From Haloarcula halobia (GTDB lineage: Archaea; Halobacteriota; Halobacteria; Halobacteriales; Haloarculaceae), in the NCBI RefSeq assembly GCF_029338255.1, contig NZ_CP119787.1:62001-126000 (forward strand): 64,000 nucleotides of DNA, written 5' to 3'. Below, piece by piece: positions 8,215 to 17,026 of this stretch; position 1 is the stretch's first letter; each line of letters opens with the position of its first letter. Below the pieces are notes generated by a model that searched no databases, was not told the DNA's origin, and saw nothing but the letters and a program-made list of their open reading frames with translations. The translations under genes were made by a program, and so were the position numbers.

Positions 8215-9123
8215 ATGGGCGTCTTCGAGCAGTTTCTCTACATGCTCGCCTTCCTGGCGCTCGGCGTCGGCGTGCGCCGCGTGGGCCTCCTCGAGGAGCG
8301 CCACGTGAACTGGCTGACCGCGGGCGCCTTCTACGTCGCCCTGCCGGCGCTCATCTTCTCCGCGACGTACGACCAGTCGCTGGACGAGCTGGTCTCGCCG
8401 GCGCTCGTCCTCGGCTTCTGGGCCGTCGTCGGCGCGACGGCGCTCGCGGCGTGGCTCCTCCACCGCCGTACCGGGGAACGGTCCCGGCGGAGCGTCGCCA
8501 TCATCCAGTCGTACCACGGCAATCTCGGCTTTCTGGGCGTCCCGCTGGTCGCCGCGACGCTGGGTGGCGAGGCGACGGCGGTCGCCAGCGTCGTCCTCGG
8601 CATCGGGGTGCTCACGCAGACCCCGATCACCGTCCTCACGCTGGTCCGGACCAACGGCGTGGCCGCGTCGGTCACGGGCGAACTCCGGAGCGTCGTCACG
8701 AACCCGATCCTCCTGTCGCTCGCCGCGGGCGTCGTCGCCTCGCTCTACGGCGTCGGCATCCCCCCGGCCGTCGACGGCGGCCTCACCACGATCGCGGACC
8801 TCGCGCTCCCGCTTGCGCTGGTCTGTATCGGCGGGACCCTCGACACCGATCTGCCCGAATCGCGGCTCCGTGATGCGGGGAGCGTCGTCGCGCTGAAGAT
8901 CGTCTGGATGCCCGCCCTGGGCTATGTCGTCTACTCGGCGCTGGGACTTGGACCGACGGCGCTGGCCGCGAGCGTGCTGATGCTGGGCACGCCCACCGCT
9001 GTCGCGACGTACGTCTACGCGACGGAACTGGGCGGCGACGTGGCCGCCGCGTCGATGAACGTCTTCGCCTCGACGCTGGGCTCGCTGGGGACGCTCTCGC
9101 TGCTGGCGTGGCTGCTGGGGTAG
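8215..9123 (+). CDS. AEC-family (auxin efflux carrier type) permease
   Basis: 302 aa from ATG 8215, hydrophobic throughout, roughly ten membrane segments. It shows the two-fold AEC pattern: an N-terminal segment ending [17 protein letters not shown], the conserved [14 protein letters not shown] (Asn-x-x-Phe-x-G-x-P), and later [12 protein letters not shown] and [14 protein letters not shown]. Members export or import organic anions by a secondary mechanism; the substrate cannot be read from the sequence. Divergent from srp54. Confidence 0.88.
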   Translation: MGVFEQFLYMLAFLALGVGVRRVGLLEERHVNWLTAGAFYVALPALIFSATYDQSLDELVSPALVLGFWAVVGATALAAWLLHRRTGERSRRSVAIIQSYHGNLGFLGVPLVAATLGGEATAVASVVLGIGVLTQTPITVLTLVRTNGVAASVTGELRSVVTNPILLSLAAGVVASLYGVGIPPAVDGGLTTIADLALPLALVCIGGTLDTDLPESRLRDAGSVVALKIVWMPALGYVVYSALGLGPTALAASVLMLGTPTAVATYVYATELGGDVAAASMNVFASTLGSLGTLSLLAWLLG

Positions 9124-9154
9124 GTTTTTGCGATGTGGGGGCCCCACGTCCGGT

Positions 9155-9529
9155 ATGGTCTACCACCACCTCGACCCCGACGACCTCCCGGAGACGGCGG
9201 ACTACCCCTGTGACCGCCGCGGCATCTCGGACGCCGCCGAACTGGCCGTGCTCCACGCCGCTACCTACGAGATGGTCCCCGGCGAGCAACTGCCCCGGAC
9301 CTACCACTACCACGAGGTGCGCGAGGAGCTCTTCTACGTGTGTTCGGGGACGCTCCACGTCGAGACGCCCGACGGCGAGTACCTCGTCCCGGCCGGCGAG
9401 GTGTTCGTCGCCGAACCCGAGAGCCCGCACCTGGCGTACAATCCGGCCGACGCCGCCGAGTCCGTGAAAGTACTCGGCGTCGGCGCACCGAAGACGGACA
9501 TCGCACTCCCGTACGAACCCGAGGCCTGA
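9155..9529 (+). CDS. Cupin-domain protein
   Basis: 124 aa from ATG 9155. A single conserved beta-barrel: motif 1 as RTYHYHEVREELFYVCSG (two His and one Glu for metal), then GTLHVETPDGEYLVPAGEVF and motif 2 EPESPHLAYN with the last His. This matches small metal-binding cupins, whose reactions are diverse. It lies 31 nt after the AEC permease on the same strand and could be cotranscribed. No specific substrate can be assigned. Confidence 0.85.
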   Translation: MVYHHLDPDDLPETADYPCDRRGISDAAELAVLHAATYEMVPGEQLPRTYHYHEVREELFYVCSGTLHVETPDGEYLVPAGEVFVAEPESPHLAYNPADAAESVKVLGVGAPKTDIALPYEPEA

Positions 9530-9567
9530 CCCCCGGCCACGTCTGCCCGTCTGGAGGCAGTGGACTG

Positions 9568-9876
9568 ATGTACGACCGGACGGAAGCGACGAGCATGCCC
9601 TCCGACACAGCCGGGAACGCACCCCTCCGCGCCGTCCGCCGCTGGCTCCGCGTCATCGCGTTCGCGCTCGGTATCGGCCTCGTGGCGCTCGCGGAAATCG
9701 GCCACGTCACGGCCGGCTACCACAGCGGCCTCCTGTTTGCGGTCACTGGCGTCGCCGGCGGCGTGGTCGCGCTCGCGGCGGCGGTGACGCTGCTGGCCGA
9801 CCTGCTGCCGGCGTCGTCCGCGCCCGACCCGGACAGCCCCTCGGCGGCCGGATCGGAGGAGACACGTACAGAGTAG
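9568..9876 (+). CDS. Small two-segment membrane protein, unknown
   Basis: 102 aa from ATG 9568 (an ATG at 9595 is an alternative). Two hydrophobic helices (VIAFALGIGLVALAEIGHV and LLFAVTGVAGGVVALAAAV) lie between a polar N-terminus and an acidic, Pro/Ser-rich tail. No recognised domain. Its stop is followed by a T6 run that may act as a terminator before the aldolase gene. Confidence 0.6.
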   Translation: MYDRTEATSMPSDTAGNAPLRAVRRWLRVIAFALGIGLVALAEIGHVTAGYHSGLLFAVTGVAGGVVALAAAVTLLADLLPASSAPDPDSPSAAGSEETRTE

Positions 9877-9911
9877 CACGTTTTTTCTCCCCGCCGCCCG
9901 CACCGTCGGCC

Positions 9912-10562
9912 ATGACGAGAAAACAGGACGTGCAGCAAGCGCTCGTAGACAGCGGCGTCACGGCGGTCCTCCGGGGCATCCCCGAGGACCAGATGGTCGA
10001 CGTGGCCCGGGCCATCCACGAGGGCGGGGTCCGCGCGCTCGAGCTCACCGCCGACGCCAAGCGGTGCTCGGACATGATCGCGGCCGTCGACAGGGAGCCC
10101 GAGGACACGGACGCGGTCATCGGCGCGGGCACCGTCATGGACGCCGCCGCCGCGCGCAACGTCATCGAGGCCGGCGCGGAGTTCGTGCTGGCGCCGAACC
10201 TAAACGAGGACGTCGTCGACGTCTGCAACCGCGCCGGCGTCGTCTGCGTGCCGGGCGTGATGACGCCGACGGAGGCTGCCCAGGCGATGGAGGCCGGCGC
10301 GGACATCCTCAAGATGTTCCCCGCGAAGACCGTCGGCCCGAGCCACATCGGCGCGCTCCAGGGGCCGCTCGGTGACATCCCGATAATGCCGACCGGCGGC
10401 GTCTCGGTGGACAACGTCGCGGACTACTTCGAGGCCGGCGCCGTCGCTGTCGGCGCCGGCTCGGCGCTCGTCGACTACGAGGCCATCGAGAACGACGACA
10501 TGGACGGCGTGCGCGAGAGCGCCGCCGAGTTCGTCGAGGCCGTCGAGGCCGCGCGCGAGTAG
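9912..10562 (+). CDS. eda: 2-keto-3-deoxy-6-phosphogluconate (KDPG/KHG-type) aldolase
   Basis: 216 aa TIM-barrel protein of the bacterial Eda class. The catalytic Glu is in ALELTADA (Glu44), the GAGTVMD loop is at 71-77, and the Schiff-base Lys is Lys134 in DILKMFPAKT, followed by the phosphate loop MPTGGVS. It cleaves 2-keto-3-deoxy-6-phosphogluconate (or the galactonate epimer) to pyruvate and glyceraldehyde 3-phosphate in the semi-phosphorylative Entner-Doudoroff route used by haloarchaea. It stands alone but could take the product of the sugar island at 39-50 kb (inference). Confidence 0.92.
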   Translation: MTRKQDVQQALVDSGVTAVLRGIPEDQMVDVARAIHEGGVRALELTADAKRCSDMIAAVDREPEDTDAVIGAGTVMDAAAARNVIEAGAEFVLAPNLNEDVVDVCNRAGVVCVPGVMTPTEAAQAMEAGADILKMFPAKTVGPSHIGALQGPLGDIPIMPTGGVSVDNVADYFEAGAVAVGAGSALVDYEAIENDDMDGVRESAAEFVEAVEAARE

Positions 10563-10601
10563 CACGGCTCCTCGGCGGGGAAAGTCGCGGCCAGAAGCGG
10601 G

Positions 10602-11762
10602 TCAGTCGAACAGGCGGTCGACGATCGCCTCGGGGTCGAAGGCCTCGAGGTCGTCGTAGTCCTGGCCCGTCCCCAGAAAGAGGATTGGCTTGCCGGTTAC
10701 GTGGGCCACCGAGATGGCCGCGCCGCCCTGCGGGTCGGCGTCGGCCTTCGTCAGGACGGCCCCGTCGATGGCGGCCGCCTCGTCGAACTCGCGGGCGCGG
10801 TTGACCGCGTCCTGGCCCGCGACGGCCTCGTCGACGAACAGCGTCATGTCGGGGTCGATGTTGCGGTCGATCTTCTCCAGCTGGTCCATCAGGCCGTCGT
10901 TGGTGTGGAGTCGGCCGGCCGTATCGCCCAGTACGACGTCGACGTCGTTGGCCTTCGCGTACTCGACGGCGTCGTAGATGACCGCCGTCGGGTCCGAGCC
11001 CTGCTCGTGGGTGATGAGTTTCTTCTCGAGGGTGTCGGCGTGCTTCTGGAGCTGCTCGTTCGCGCCGGCACGGAAGGTATCGCCGTTGGCCAGCACCGTC
11101 GAGAGCCCGCGGTCCTCGAAGTACTTCGCCAGCTTGGCGATGGTCGTCGTCTTCCCGACGCCGTTGACGCCGGTGAAGACGATGACGACCGGCTTGTCGG
11201 CCTCGGCGACCCGCTCGTCGAAGTCGAACTGGCCGACGCTGATGACGTCGTACAGCGCCTCGCGCAGCGCGTCCCTGACGAGGTTGCCCGTACTCGAGAG
11301 GCGCCGGCGGGTCTTTCCCGTGAGGTTCTCCTTGACGCCCTCGAGGATCTCCTGGGCGACGCCCATCTCGACGTCGCTGGACAGCAAGGCGAGTTCCAGG
11401 TCGTCGAGGTGCTTCTGGAGGTCCTCCTCCTCGATGACGGTCTTGCCCGTGGCCATTATCTTGGCCTTCTGGGTGAGACTCCGGCCGCCCGCGTCCCCGG
11501 ACTCGTCGATGTCGTCCGCCGCCGTCGAGGGGGTGGTCTCCTCGGCATCCGCTGCCGCGTCGGCCTCGGCCGTCGCTTCAGAGTCGCCGCTCTCGTCTGT
11601 CACCGCCCCGGCGTCAGCATCCGTGGCCTCTGCGTCGGGTACCGGCTCGTCGGCCTCGTCGGCCTCGTCGACCGCCTCGACCGCCTCGACCGCCTCCTCG
11701 TCGACGTCTTCCTCGACGTCGCTGGTGAACCCACCGAGTTTGTCTTTCAGTCCGTCGAACAT
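10602..11762 (-). CDS. ftsY: Signal recognition particle receptor FtsY
   Basis: 386 aa. It begins MFDGLKDKLGGF, then a very acidic Asp/Glu/Ala linker (about 15-90) typical of halophile FtsY, replacing a membrane anchor. The NG GTPase follows: P-loop TGVNGVGKTTTIAK (about 197-210), RAGANEQL, GDTAGRLHT (279-287) and TKADAD (338-343). It receives SRP-ribosome complexes at the membrane. It lies just downstream of pfdA and rpl18Ae, a gene order conserved in haloarchaea. Confidence 0.97.
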   Translation of the reverse strand: MFDGLKDKLGGFTSDVEEDVDEEAVEAVEAVDEADEADEPVPDAEATDADAGAVTDESGDSEATAEADAAADAEETTPSTAADDIDESGDAGGRSLTQKAKIMATGKTVIEEEDLQKHLDDLELALLSSDVEMGVAQEILEGVKENLTGKTRRRLSSTGNLVRDALREALYDVISVGQFDFDERVAEADKPVVIVFTGVNGVGKTTTIAKLAKYFEDRGLSTVLANGDTFRAGANEQLQKHADTLEKKLITHEQGSDPTAVIYDAVEYAKANDVDVVLGDTAGRLHTNDGLMDQLEKIDRNIDPDMTLFVDEAVAGQDAVNRAREFDEAAAIDGAVLTKADADPQGGAAISVAHVTGKPILFLGTGQDYDDLEAFDPEAIVDRLFD

Positions 11763-11772
11763 CGGCGCCTGC

Positions 11773-12240
11773 TTACTCGTCGCCCTGCTGTTCTTCCTGC
11801 TGTTGCATCATCTGCTGCATCTGCTGTTGCTGCATCTGCTGGGCCTGCTGTTCGAGTTCCTCCATCTCCGTCTCGACTTCGGCCTTCTCGGACTGGAGGT
11901 CGCTGATGTGGTCGTCGAGCGTCTCCTGTTTGGTCTCGAGCGTGCTGATGGCGCCGTCCTGTTCGCGCTCGGCGGAGTAGCCACCGCCAAGCGAGACGAC
12001 GACCTCGTCGATGTCCTCGATGGTCGCGCGGATGTAGGCGTCGCCGCCGACCGGGACCTGGACCGTCGACCCGGACTCCAGCGTCTCGATGGCCTCGATG
12101 GCCTCGTCGATGTCGGTCTGTTTCTGTCGGAGGTTCTCGATCTCCTCGTCGATAGCCTCGACTTCCTGTTCCATCTGCTCGATCTCCTGGGCGACCTGCT
12201 GCATCTGGCCGCCGCCGCCACCGCCACCGCCGCCCATCAT
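11773..12240 (-). CDS. pfdA: Prefoldin alpha subunit
   Basis: 155 aa. Two coiled-coil arms (about 12-48 and 100-145) surround the beta hairpin region TVQVPVGGDAYIRATIEDID / VVVSLGGGYSAE that builds the hexamer body. The N-terminus is a Gly run and the C-terminus is Gln/Met-rich and acidic. With the beta subunit it forms the jellyfish-shaped chaperone handing unfolded proteins to the thermosome. It overlaps rpl18Ae by 4 nt (ATGA) and is followed by ftsY after 10 nt. Confidence 0.95.
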   Translation of the reverse strand: MMGGGGGGGGGQMQQVAQEIEQMEQEVEAIDEEIENLRQKQTDIDEAIEAIETLESGSTVQVPVGGDAYIRATIEDIDEVVVSLGGGYSAEREQDGAISTLETKQETLDDHISDLQSEKAEVETEMEELEQQAQQMQQQQMQQMMQQQEEQQGDE

Positions 12241-12410
12241 GCTGCCACCTCGTCGATCTCGATCTGTGTGCGCTTGAGGTTGTGCTGGGAGCCAAGCAGG
12301 CTGTAGAGTCGCTCGGTCGCGACGTCCTCGTTGGGCGCGTCTACCTCCGTTTCGAACTCCTGGGACCCGTCACGGGCCGGGAATCGTCCGCGAACTGTGA
12401 ACGTGCTCAT
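12237..12410 (-). CDS. rpl18a: Large-subunit ribosomal protein L18Ae (LX/L20e family)
   Basis: 57 aa from ATG 12410 (MSTFTVRGRFPARDG); an upstream in-frame ATG at 12428 gives a less typical start. The small fold continues with EFETEVDAPNEDVATERLYSLL and LKRTQIEIDEV, as in archaeal LX proteins. It is first gene of the rpl18Ae-pfdA-ftsY operon, with an ATGA overlap to pfdA. Confidence 0.92.
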   Translation of the reverse strand: MSTFTVRGRFPARDGSQEFETEVDAPNEDVATERLYSLLGSQHNLKRTQIEIDEVAA

Positions 12411-12497
12411 ACCCATCGGTGGGTGCACGAGAGGGAAGTATCTTCCCCTTCGGCCGCTCTCGGGGCGTGGGCACCGATACCACGCGCTGGCGGGTCG

Positions 12498-12503
12498 TTT
12501 TAT
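12498..12503 (+). promoter_or_regulatory. TATA box of the small membrane-protein gene
   Basis: GTTTTATC lies 33-38 nt before the GTG at 12536. It supports that GTG, rather than the more upstream in-frame ATG, as the start. Confidence 0.5.
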
Positions 12504-12535
12504 CAGGCACCCGGCCGTCGACTGCGAGCAGAACC

Positions 12536-12895
12536 GTGCCCGGCGATACGCTCCCCGAGGAGTCGGACCTGACGTGGGTCTGGACGGTCCACCGCGAGCT
12601 CTCCGAGTCCCACGCGGTCCTCTGGACCGTGGTCATCCTCGCCTCGGTCTTCGACATCGTGACCACCATCGTCGGCCTCGGCCTGGGCCTCCAGGAGGCA
12701 AACGCCGTCGCGCGGGCCTTCATCGCCACCTACGGGACGCCGGGCATCGGCCTGTTGAAGTTCAGCGCGCTGGTCGTGGTCGTCCTCCTGTGGGCCGCCC
12801 TGCCCGACCGGTACGCGACCGTCGTGCTGTCGGTGTTCGCGTGGGTCTCGCTGCTCGTCGTCGCGGTCAACGCCGTGACGCTGGCGACCCTCTGA
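12536..12895 (+). CDS. Four-segment membrane protein (DUF5658-like)
   Basis: 119 aa from GTG 12536, chosen because a TATA element lies just upstream; an in-frame ATG at 12419 would put the promoter inside the gene. Four hydrophobic helices: VLWTVVILASVFDIVTTIV, AFIATYGTPGIGLLKFSAL, LVVVVLLWAALP and VFAWVSLLVVAVNAVTLA. The D-x-x-T-T pattern in helix 1 and the G-x-x-x-x-K-F in helix 2 resemble small DUF5658 membrane proteins. Function unknown. Confidence 0.75.
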   Translation: MPGDTLPEESDLTWVWTVHRELSESHAVLWTVVILASVFDIVTTIVGLGLGLQEANAVARAFIATYGTPGIGLLKFSALVVVVLLWAALPDRYATVVLSVFAWVSLLVVAVNAVTLATL

Positions 12896-12935
12896 GCGGG
12901 GCGAACGTTTTGCACCCGCCGGCCCTAGGGCGACT

Positions 12936-13100
12936 ATGAGCCCAGCCACCCACCGCTGTGTCTGTGGCGCGACGCTCAGGTTCAGACAGGACCTCACCAA
13001 AGAGTCAAACGGCACCTCCCGGACGTGGAAGTGCACCGACTGCGGGACCCCCGTCCCGGGCGTCGTCGGCGAGCGGTTGAGTCACCAGCACCCGTCCTGA
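12936..13100 (+). CDS. Small zinc-ribbon protein, unknown
   Basis: 54 aa. It opens MSPATHRCVCGATLRF and has a second Cys pair in WKCTDCGTPVPG, so CxC and CxxC knuckles could bind one zinc. It ends LSHQHPS. It follows the DUF5658-like gene by 40 nt and converges on eif6. Codon use is like its neighbours, which supports a real gene despite its size. Small single-zinc proteins of this type are common in haloarchaea and mostly uncharacterised. Confidence 0.7.
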   Translation: MSPATHRCVCGATLRFRQDLTKESNGTSRTWKCTDCGTPVPGVVGERLSHQHPS

Positions 13101-13161
13101 GCACGAGAGCGCCAGGTCAAAGACGGGGTCGCGAGAGCGAAAGCGGTGACGACCGCGACGC

Positions 13162-13824
13162 TCAGAGGTAGCCCAGCGCCGCGTCGATGCGGCCAAGTTC
13201 CGGCCCGGAGGTGTCCGAGCCACAGACGTAGCCGTAGTCGTTGGCGACCAGGCCCGACCCCACGAGCGGGCCGCCGTAGTTGACTGTCCCGATGTCGGCG
13301 GGGACACCCAGGACGTCCTCCAGGGCGTCGAGTTCGCCGTCGGTGGCCTTCGGGTGACAGAGGACGCCGTTGTTGGTGGCGACGGCGGCGGTGCCGACGG
13401 TGTTGACGCCGCCGATGACGCCCCGTTCGACCTCGACGTCGAGGCCGTCTCGGACGGCCTGGACCGCCTCGCGAGAGAGGTCCGGGTGGACGTAGGCGCC
13501 GGTGTCGTTACAGCAGACGACGTTGCCGGCCGCGTTGATACGGCCCGGCAGTTCGGTCACGGGCAGGTCCACGACGTCCCGGATGCGCTCGATTTCGGTC
13601 TCGCGCACGCGTGACGTGACCAGCAGTCCGTTCGCGTTGCCCGTCGCCAGCGCGCCGACGGTGCCGGACTGGCCGATAGTCGTCGGGACGACGGGGACCT
13701 CCAGTTCCTCGGCTAAGTCCTCGCGCAGCGACCCGTCTACGTCGGGGCGGACCAGCACGCAGTCGTCGGTCGCACGGGCGAAGACGCCGACGTACGACGA
13801 CCCGGAGAAAGCCGCGCGGAGCAA
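13162..13824 (-). CDS. eif6: Translation initiation factor aIF6
   Basis: 220 aa if translation starts at the TTG at 13824 ([20 protein letters not shown]). No ATG or GTG gives the correct N-terminus, and this TTG lies 3 nt after the rpl31e stop. The five-fold repeated fold is visible in [37 protein letters not shown] and [17 protein letters not shown]. aIF6 binds the large subunit at L14 and prevents premature subunit joining. It is last in the rpl39e-rpl31e-eif6 operon. Confidence 0.95.
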   Translation of the reverse strand: MLRAAFSGSSYVGVFARATDDCVLVRPDVDGSLREDLAEELEVPVVPTTIGQSGTVGALATGNANGLLVTSRVRETEIERIRDVVDLPVTELPGRINAAGNVVCCNDTGAYVHPDLSREAVQAVRDGLDVEVERGVIGGVNTVGTAAVATNNGVLCHPKATDGELDALEDVLGVPADIGTVNYGGPLVGSGLVANDYGYVCGSDTSGPELGRIDAALGYL

Positions 13825-13826
13825 CG

Positions 13827-14105
13827 TTACGCTGCCGTCTCGGCTTCGACGATGGACTCGCCGTCTTCCTCGAAGCGAGCCGCTCTGACGCGGAGCTTGC
13901 TCGGGACGTTCGCACGGCCGCGGGCCCACGTCGACTCGTTGATCGAGGGGTCGATGCGGACCGCGCTCTCGTCGACCGAGAAGTGCTTCGCGAGGTGGGC
14001 GCGGATCAGGCGCATCGCCTTGTCGGCGCGCTGGTGCTTCGGTTCGGCTCGGACGTCACGGAGCGGAATCGTGATGACGCGCTCCTCGAAATCACTCGCG
14101 CTCAT
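13827..14105 (-). CDS. rpl31e: Large-subunit ribosomal protein L31e
   Basis: 92 aa, [20 protein letters not shown] then [20 protein letters not shown] and [19 protein letters not shown], the L31e core, with an acidic C-terminal end. It sits at the peptide exit tunnel rim. Its ATG overlaps the rpl39e stop by one base, and eif6 starts 3 nt after its stop. Confidence 0.97.
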   Translation of the reverse strand: MSASDFEERVITIPLRDVRAEPKHQRADKAMRLIRAHLAKHFSVDESAVRIDPSINESTWARGRANVPSKLRVRAARFEEDGESIVEAETAA

Positions 14106-14257
14106 TATTCGTCAGTGTCGCTGCGCCGCCAGTGGCGTCGCTTGGGGTTGCGCTGCACCTCGCGGTCCGTCTTGAGCATGACCCAGGCCGGGACGCGACT
14201 GTTCTGGTTTTCCAGCTTCGCCAGTCGCTTCTTCTTGGCTTTCGACTTCTTACTCAT
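14105..14257 (-). CDS. rpl39e: Large-subunit ribosomal protein L39e
   Basis: 50 aa. It starts [20 protein letters not shown] and contains [20 protein letters not shown], the complete short basic L39e that lines the exit tunnel. It is first in the rpl39e-rpl31e-eif6 operon, linked by a TAATG stop/start overlap. Confidence 0.97.
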   Translation of the reverse strand: MSKKSKAKKKRLAKLENQNSRVPAWVMLKTDREVQRNPKRRHWRRSDTDE

Positions 14258-14408
14258 GGTATCCTGTCCCTTTCGCACCGTGACTTAAATTCCTTCCTTT
14301 TCGGGGCCGAGTCGGGGCCTGACCCATCCACGTCGGCCACACGGCGCGTTATCACCGGCTATAATTTCGAGCGTGGAATTAAGTGTTATTCCGGCCGAGT
14401 TCCAGTCG

Positions 14409-14924
14409 ATGAACCGCCGGTCGGTGTTACGCACGATGGGGGCAGGACTGGCGACCGCCGGGGCGGGGTGTCTCGGGACCGGGGGCGAGGTGGTGGTGTC
14501 CGTCCAGCAGGACGTCCACGTCGAACCCGGCAGGGCCTGGATGGAGACGGGAATTCCCGACGTCTCTGACCCCGGGGGCGCACTCCGGTACATCGTCCGG
14601 GCCCAGCAGCCGTTCGACGTGTACTTTTTTACCGACGAGGCGGCCTTCGAACGGTACAAGGCCTACATCCAGGGGCGGGAACCGACGGAGACGCCGCCGG
14701 CCAATCCGGAGTACAGCCAGACGGCGCTCCCGAAAGACGGCGGCGACCTCTACGAGGCGTCGACGAAGAGCGGCGGAGCGCGCGAACCGCTCGAGGCGTC
14801 GGGGCCGTACTACTTCGCGGTCGACCACTCGAACTACCGGATGGAGACGCGCGTCGACGAGTTCGGCGAGGAGCTCACGGCCTTCGTCGACCTCACGGTC
14901 ATCCGCGACCGGCTGCCCTTCTAG
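14409..14924 (+). CDS. Tat-type secreted lipoprotein, unknown
   Basis: 171 aa from ATG 14409 (MNRRSVLRTMGAGLATAGAG then Cys); an in-frame ATG at 14373 would bury the signal. The twin-Arg motif followed by a lipobox AGAGC marks export by Tat and lipid anchoring. The mature part has YFFTDEAAFERYKAYIQG and YYFAVDHSNYRMETRV, resembling small haloarchaeal surface lipoproteins without assigned function. Converges with the ZIP gene, overlapping by 4 nt. Confidence 0.78.
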   Translation: MNRRSVLRTMGAGLATAGAGCLGTGGEVVVSVQQDVHVEPGRAWMETGIPDVSDPGGALRYIVRAQQPFDVYFFTDEAAFERYKAYIQGREPTETPPANPEYSQTALPKDGGDLYEASTKSGGAREPLEASGPYYFAVDHSNYRMETRVDEFGEELTAFVDLTVIRDRLPF

Positions 14925-15733
14925 ACGAACGCGAGCGGGACCATCGCGAGGACGCCCACCGTCCCCCCGACGGTGAGTTCGCGCCACCCGCCGCTGGGGA
15001 GGTCGGCGCCGTACTCCAGGGCCTCCGGGACGAACTCCGTGAACACGAGATACACCATCGCGCCCGCGGCGAACCCGAAACCGAAGGGGAGGAACTCCTT
15101 GGCCAGCGTCACGAAGTAGTAGGCGATGACCGCACCCAGCGGCTGGGGGAGCGAGGAGAAGACGGCCCACCAGACCATGCGCCACTCGCTGACGCCCAGC
15201 GAGCGAAGGGGGATGGCGATGGCCGTCCCCTCGGGGACGTTGTGGATGGAGATGGCGACGGTCATGAACACCGCGAGCAGGGGCACCGTCGTCCCGGCGA
15301 TGGCGACGGCCGACCCGGGCGAGGGCGTCCCGAGGCCGAGCTCGGCAAAGGAGACACCGACGGCCACCCCCTCCGGGAAGCTGTGGACCGTCAGCACGCC
15401 CAGGATGAGCAGGAGCTTCTTGAAGTCGGCCTGCTCGTACTTCTTCGGGCCGTGGTCGACGCCGTCGAGGATCCGGTGGCCGACGACGACCAGGACGACG
15501 CCGGCAAGCATCCCCGGGACGAGGAGTACCGCCGAGCCGTACGCCAGCCCCTCGCGCACGAGGCCAAAGAGCGAGGCGGCGACCATGATTCCCGACGCGA
15601 GCCCCCACAGCAGGACGTTCCACCGGTCGGAGAACTCCTCGACCAGGAAGAACGGCACTGCCCCGAGTCCCGTCGCCAGCGCCGTCAGCAGTCCGGCCAG
15701 GAAGACGAACACGACGTGCTCGAGGACGACCAT
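14921..15733 (-). CDS. ZIP-family divalent metal transporter
   Basis: 270 aa with about eight membrane segments. The two ZIP metal-site helices are clear: VHSFPEGVAVGVSF and SIHNVPEGTAIAIPL (His-x-x-Pro-Glu-Gly). A short His/Asp loop (GHRILDGVDHGPKKYEQ) sits before them. The GufA/ZupT branch imports Zn2+ and other divalent ions. Single gene, ATG at 15733. Confidence 0.92.
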   Translation of the reverse strand: MVVLEHVVFVFLAGLLTALATGLGAVPFFLVEEFSDRWNVLLWGLASGIMVAASLFGLVREGLAYGSAVLLVPGMLAGVVLVVVGHRILDGVDHGPKKYEQADFKKLLLILGVLTVHSFPEGVAVGVSFAELGLGTPSPGSAVAIAGTTVPLLAVFMTVAISIHNVPEGTAIAIPLRSLGVSEWRMVWWAVFSSLPQPLGAVIAYYFVTLAKEFLPFGFGFAAGAMVYLVFTEFVPEALEYGADLPSGGWRELTVGGTVGVLAMVPLAFV

Positions 15734-15866
15734 AGCGGGCCTAGGCGAGTGGGGGACATAAGAATTGTCACATTCTCGAGAGATTTTGGCGCCCCTAAAG
15801 GCCAGTCCGGCGTCGATTAATACACCTTATACTGTACAGTCGTGTATCACCGGCTAGACGGCAACG

Positions 15867-15872
15867 TTTATG
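15867..15872 (+). promoter_or_regulatory. TATA box of the 92-aa hypothetical gene
   Basis: ACGTTTATGC lies 26-31 nt before the ATG at 15898, indicating a leaderless transcript. Confidence 0.55.
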
Positions 15873-15897
15873 CATAGAACTCGGTGTTTTTTACTAC

Positions 15898-16176
15898 ATG
15901 TCGAGCACGAAAGCGTCAGAAACTACCGAAACGTACATCGTCGACGCCGCGAGCGACCCGGACGTCAAACTCACCCTCATCGACGACCGGACCGGAAAGC
16001 GCTACCACGTCGTGGACTTCGCCGACGACGTGGTCCGCGAGAAACTGCAGGTCCGGGGCCCGGGGAAGACGGTGCGCGTCGACATGGTGCCACTGGACCC
16101 AGAGAGGACGGAGTGGCAGGTCACGCGCCTGCTCCCCGGGTCGCTGCCGCGGGTCGGGACGGGCCTGCGGCGCTAG
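15898..16176 (+). CDS. Conserved haloarchaeal small protein, unknown
   Basis: 92 aa, soluble. Residues 13-75 read as a compact beta-rich unit (TYIVDAASDPDVKLTLIDD, TGKRYHVVDFADDVVREKL, KTVRVDMVPLDPERTEWQV) and the end is basic (LPRVGTGLRR). No motif I can assign. A good TATA box precedes it. It converges with thpR and overlaps it by 4 nt. Confidence 0.7.
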   Translation: MSSTKASETTETYIVDAASDPDVKLTLIDDRTGKRYHVVDFADDVVREKLQVRGPGKTVRVDMVPLDPERTEWQVTRLLPGSLPRVGTGLRR

Positions 16177-16736
16177 AGGGGGACGGACGCGAGCGTCCGG
16201 TACGCCGGGCCCGCGTCGGTGAGGACGCTCTCGGTCAGTCGCAGCTCCGCCACCGCGAGTCGGCCGACGTCGGGGTCCGCACTGCGAACCACCTTCTGGA
16301 CCAGGTCTTTCCCGCCGGCGTGGTCCATCCGCGCGATCGTGGCGTGGGGCGTGAAATCGTGATCTTCCGGGTCGAACCCCATCGCCACCGTCCGCGCCTC
16401 GACGGCCTCGTGGAGCGTCGTCAGCTCGGCGTCGCCGTGGCCCTCGCGGACGCCGACCCAGACGACGCTGATGTACTCGAGCGAGGGGAAGACCCCCAAC
16501 CCGCCGAATCGGGCCTCGAACGGGTCGACGCCGCTGTCTGCGACCGCGTGCTCCAGTTCTGTCACCAGGTCGTCGATCCGGTCCGGGTCGGTGTCGCCGA
16601 GGAACTTCACCGTGACGTGGGCCTGTGCCGGGTCGGTCGGCCGGAGCCCACTCGCATCCGCGAACCGCTCCTGGACCGCCGCGACGGCGTCTTCGAGGCC
16701 GTCGAGGTCGACGCTGACGAACAGTCGCTTGCCCAT
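16173..16736 (-). CDS. thpR: RNA 2',3'-cyclic phosphodiesterase (2'-5' RNA ligase family)
   Basis: 187 aa from ATG 16736. The 2H-phosphoesterase fold is shown by two His-x-Thr motifs: AHVTVKFLGD in the first half and FTPHATIARMDHAG in the second. Archaeal members open 2',3'-cyclic phosphates and can join tRNA halves with 2'-5' bonds in vitro. Length and the opening MGKRLFVSVDLDG match the family. Confidence 0.92.
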   Translation of the reverse strand: MGKRLFVSVDLDGLEDAVAAVQERFADASGLRPTDPAQAHVTVKFLGDTDPDRIDDLVTELEHAVADSGVDPFEARFGGLGVFPSLEYISVVWVGVREGHGDAELTTLHEAVEARTVAMGFDPEDHDFTPHATIARMDHAGGKDLVQKVVRSADPDVGRLAVAELRLTESVLTDAGPAYRTLASVPL

Positions 16737-16816
16737 GCGACGGGGTACGCGGCCCCGCCACTTCGTCGTGGGTGGTGTGCCCCAGGGTTTACTCCCGTCG
16801 CGACACAGCCACCGGT

Positions 16817-17026
16817 ATGGACGACGCTGCCCGCCTCCGCCGTACCGTTCGTCGGTGTACCGCCGTCGTCGTGACGGCGCTCGGACTGGTGATCGCCGCC
16901 CTGGCCGGGTCGACGCTGTCACCGGTCGGCGCCGCGCTCTCCGTCGGCGCACTCGGGTATCTGGCCGCCAGCTTCGTCTTCGTCCCCGAGTGGGCGACCG
17001 ACGACGAGTCCGCCGCGGACCACTGA
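16817..17026 (+). CDS. Small two-helix membrane protein, unknown
   Basis: 69 aa. An N-terminal basic patch (RLRRTVRRC), two hydrophobic helices (AVVVTALGLVIAALAGS, GAALSVGALGYLAASFVFV) and an acidic end. No domain recognised. Its TGA is the first triplet touching a palindromic repeat. Confidence 0.6.
   Translation: MDDAARLRRTVRRCTAVVVTALGLVIAALAGSTLSPVGAALSVGALGYLAASFVFVPEWATDDESAADH

Noticed and set aside
4804-9147. Very long (1447-codon) minus-strand open frame
   Set aside because: It crosses SRP54, the AEC permease and the cupin in wrong frames and is Arg/Gly/Pro-rich; only its last ~125 codons match a real protein (the displaced ligase part).
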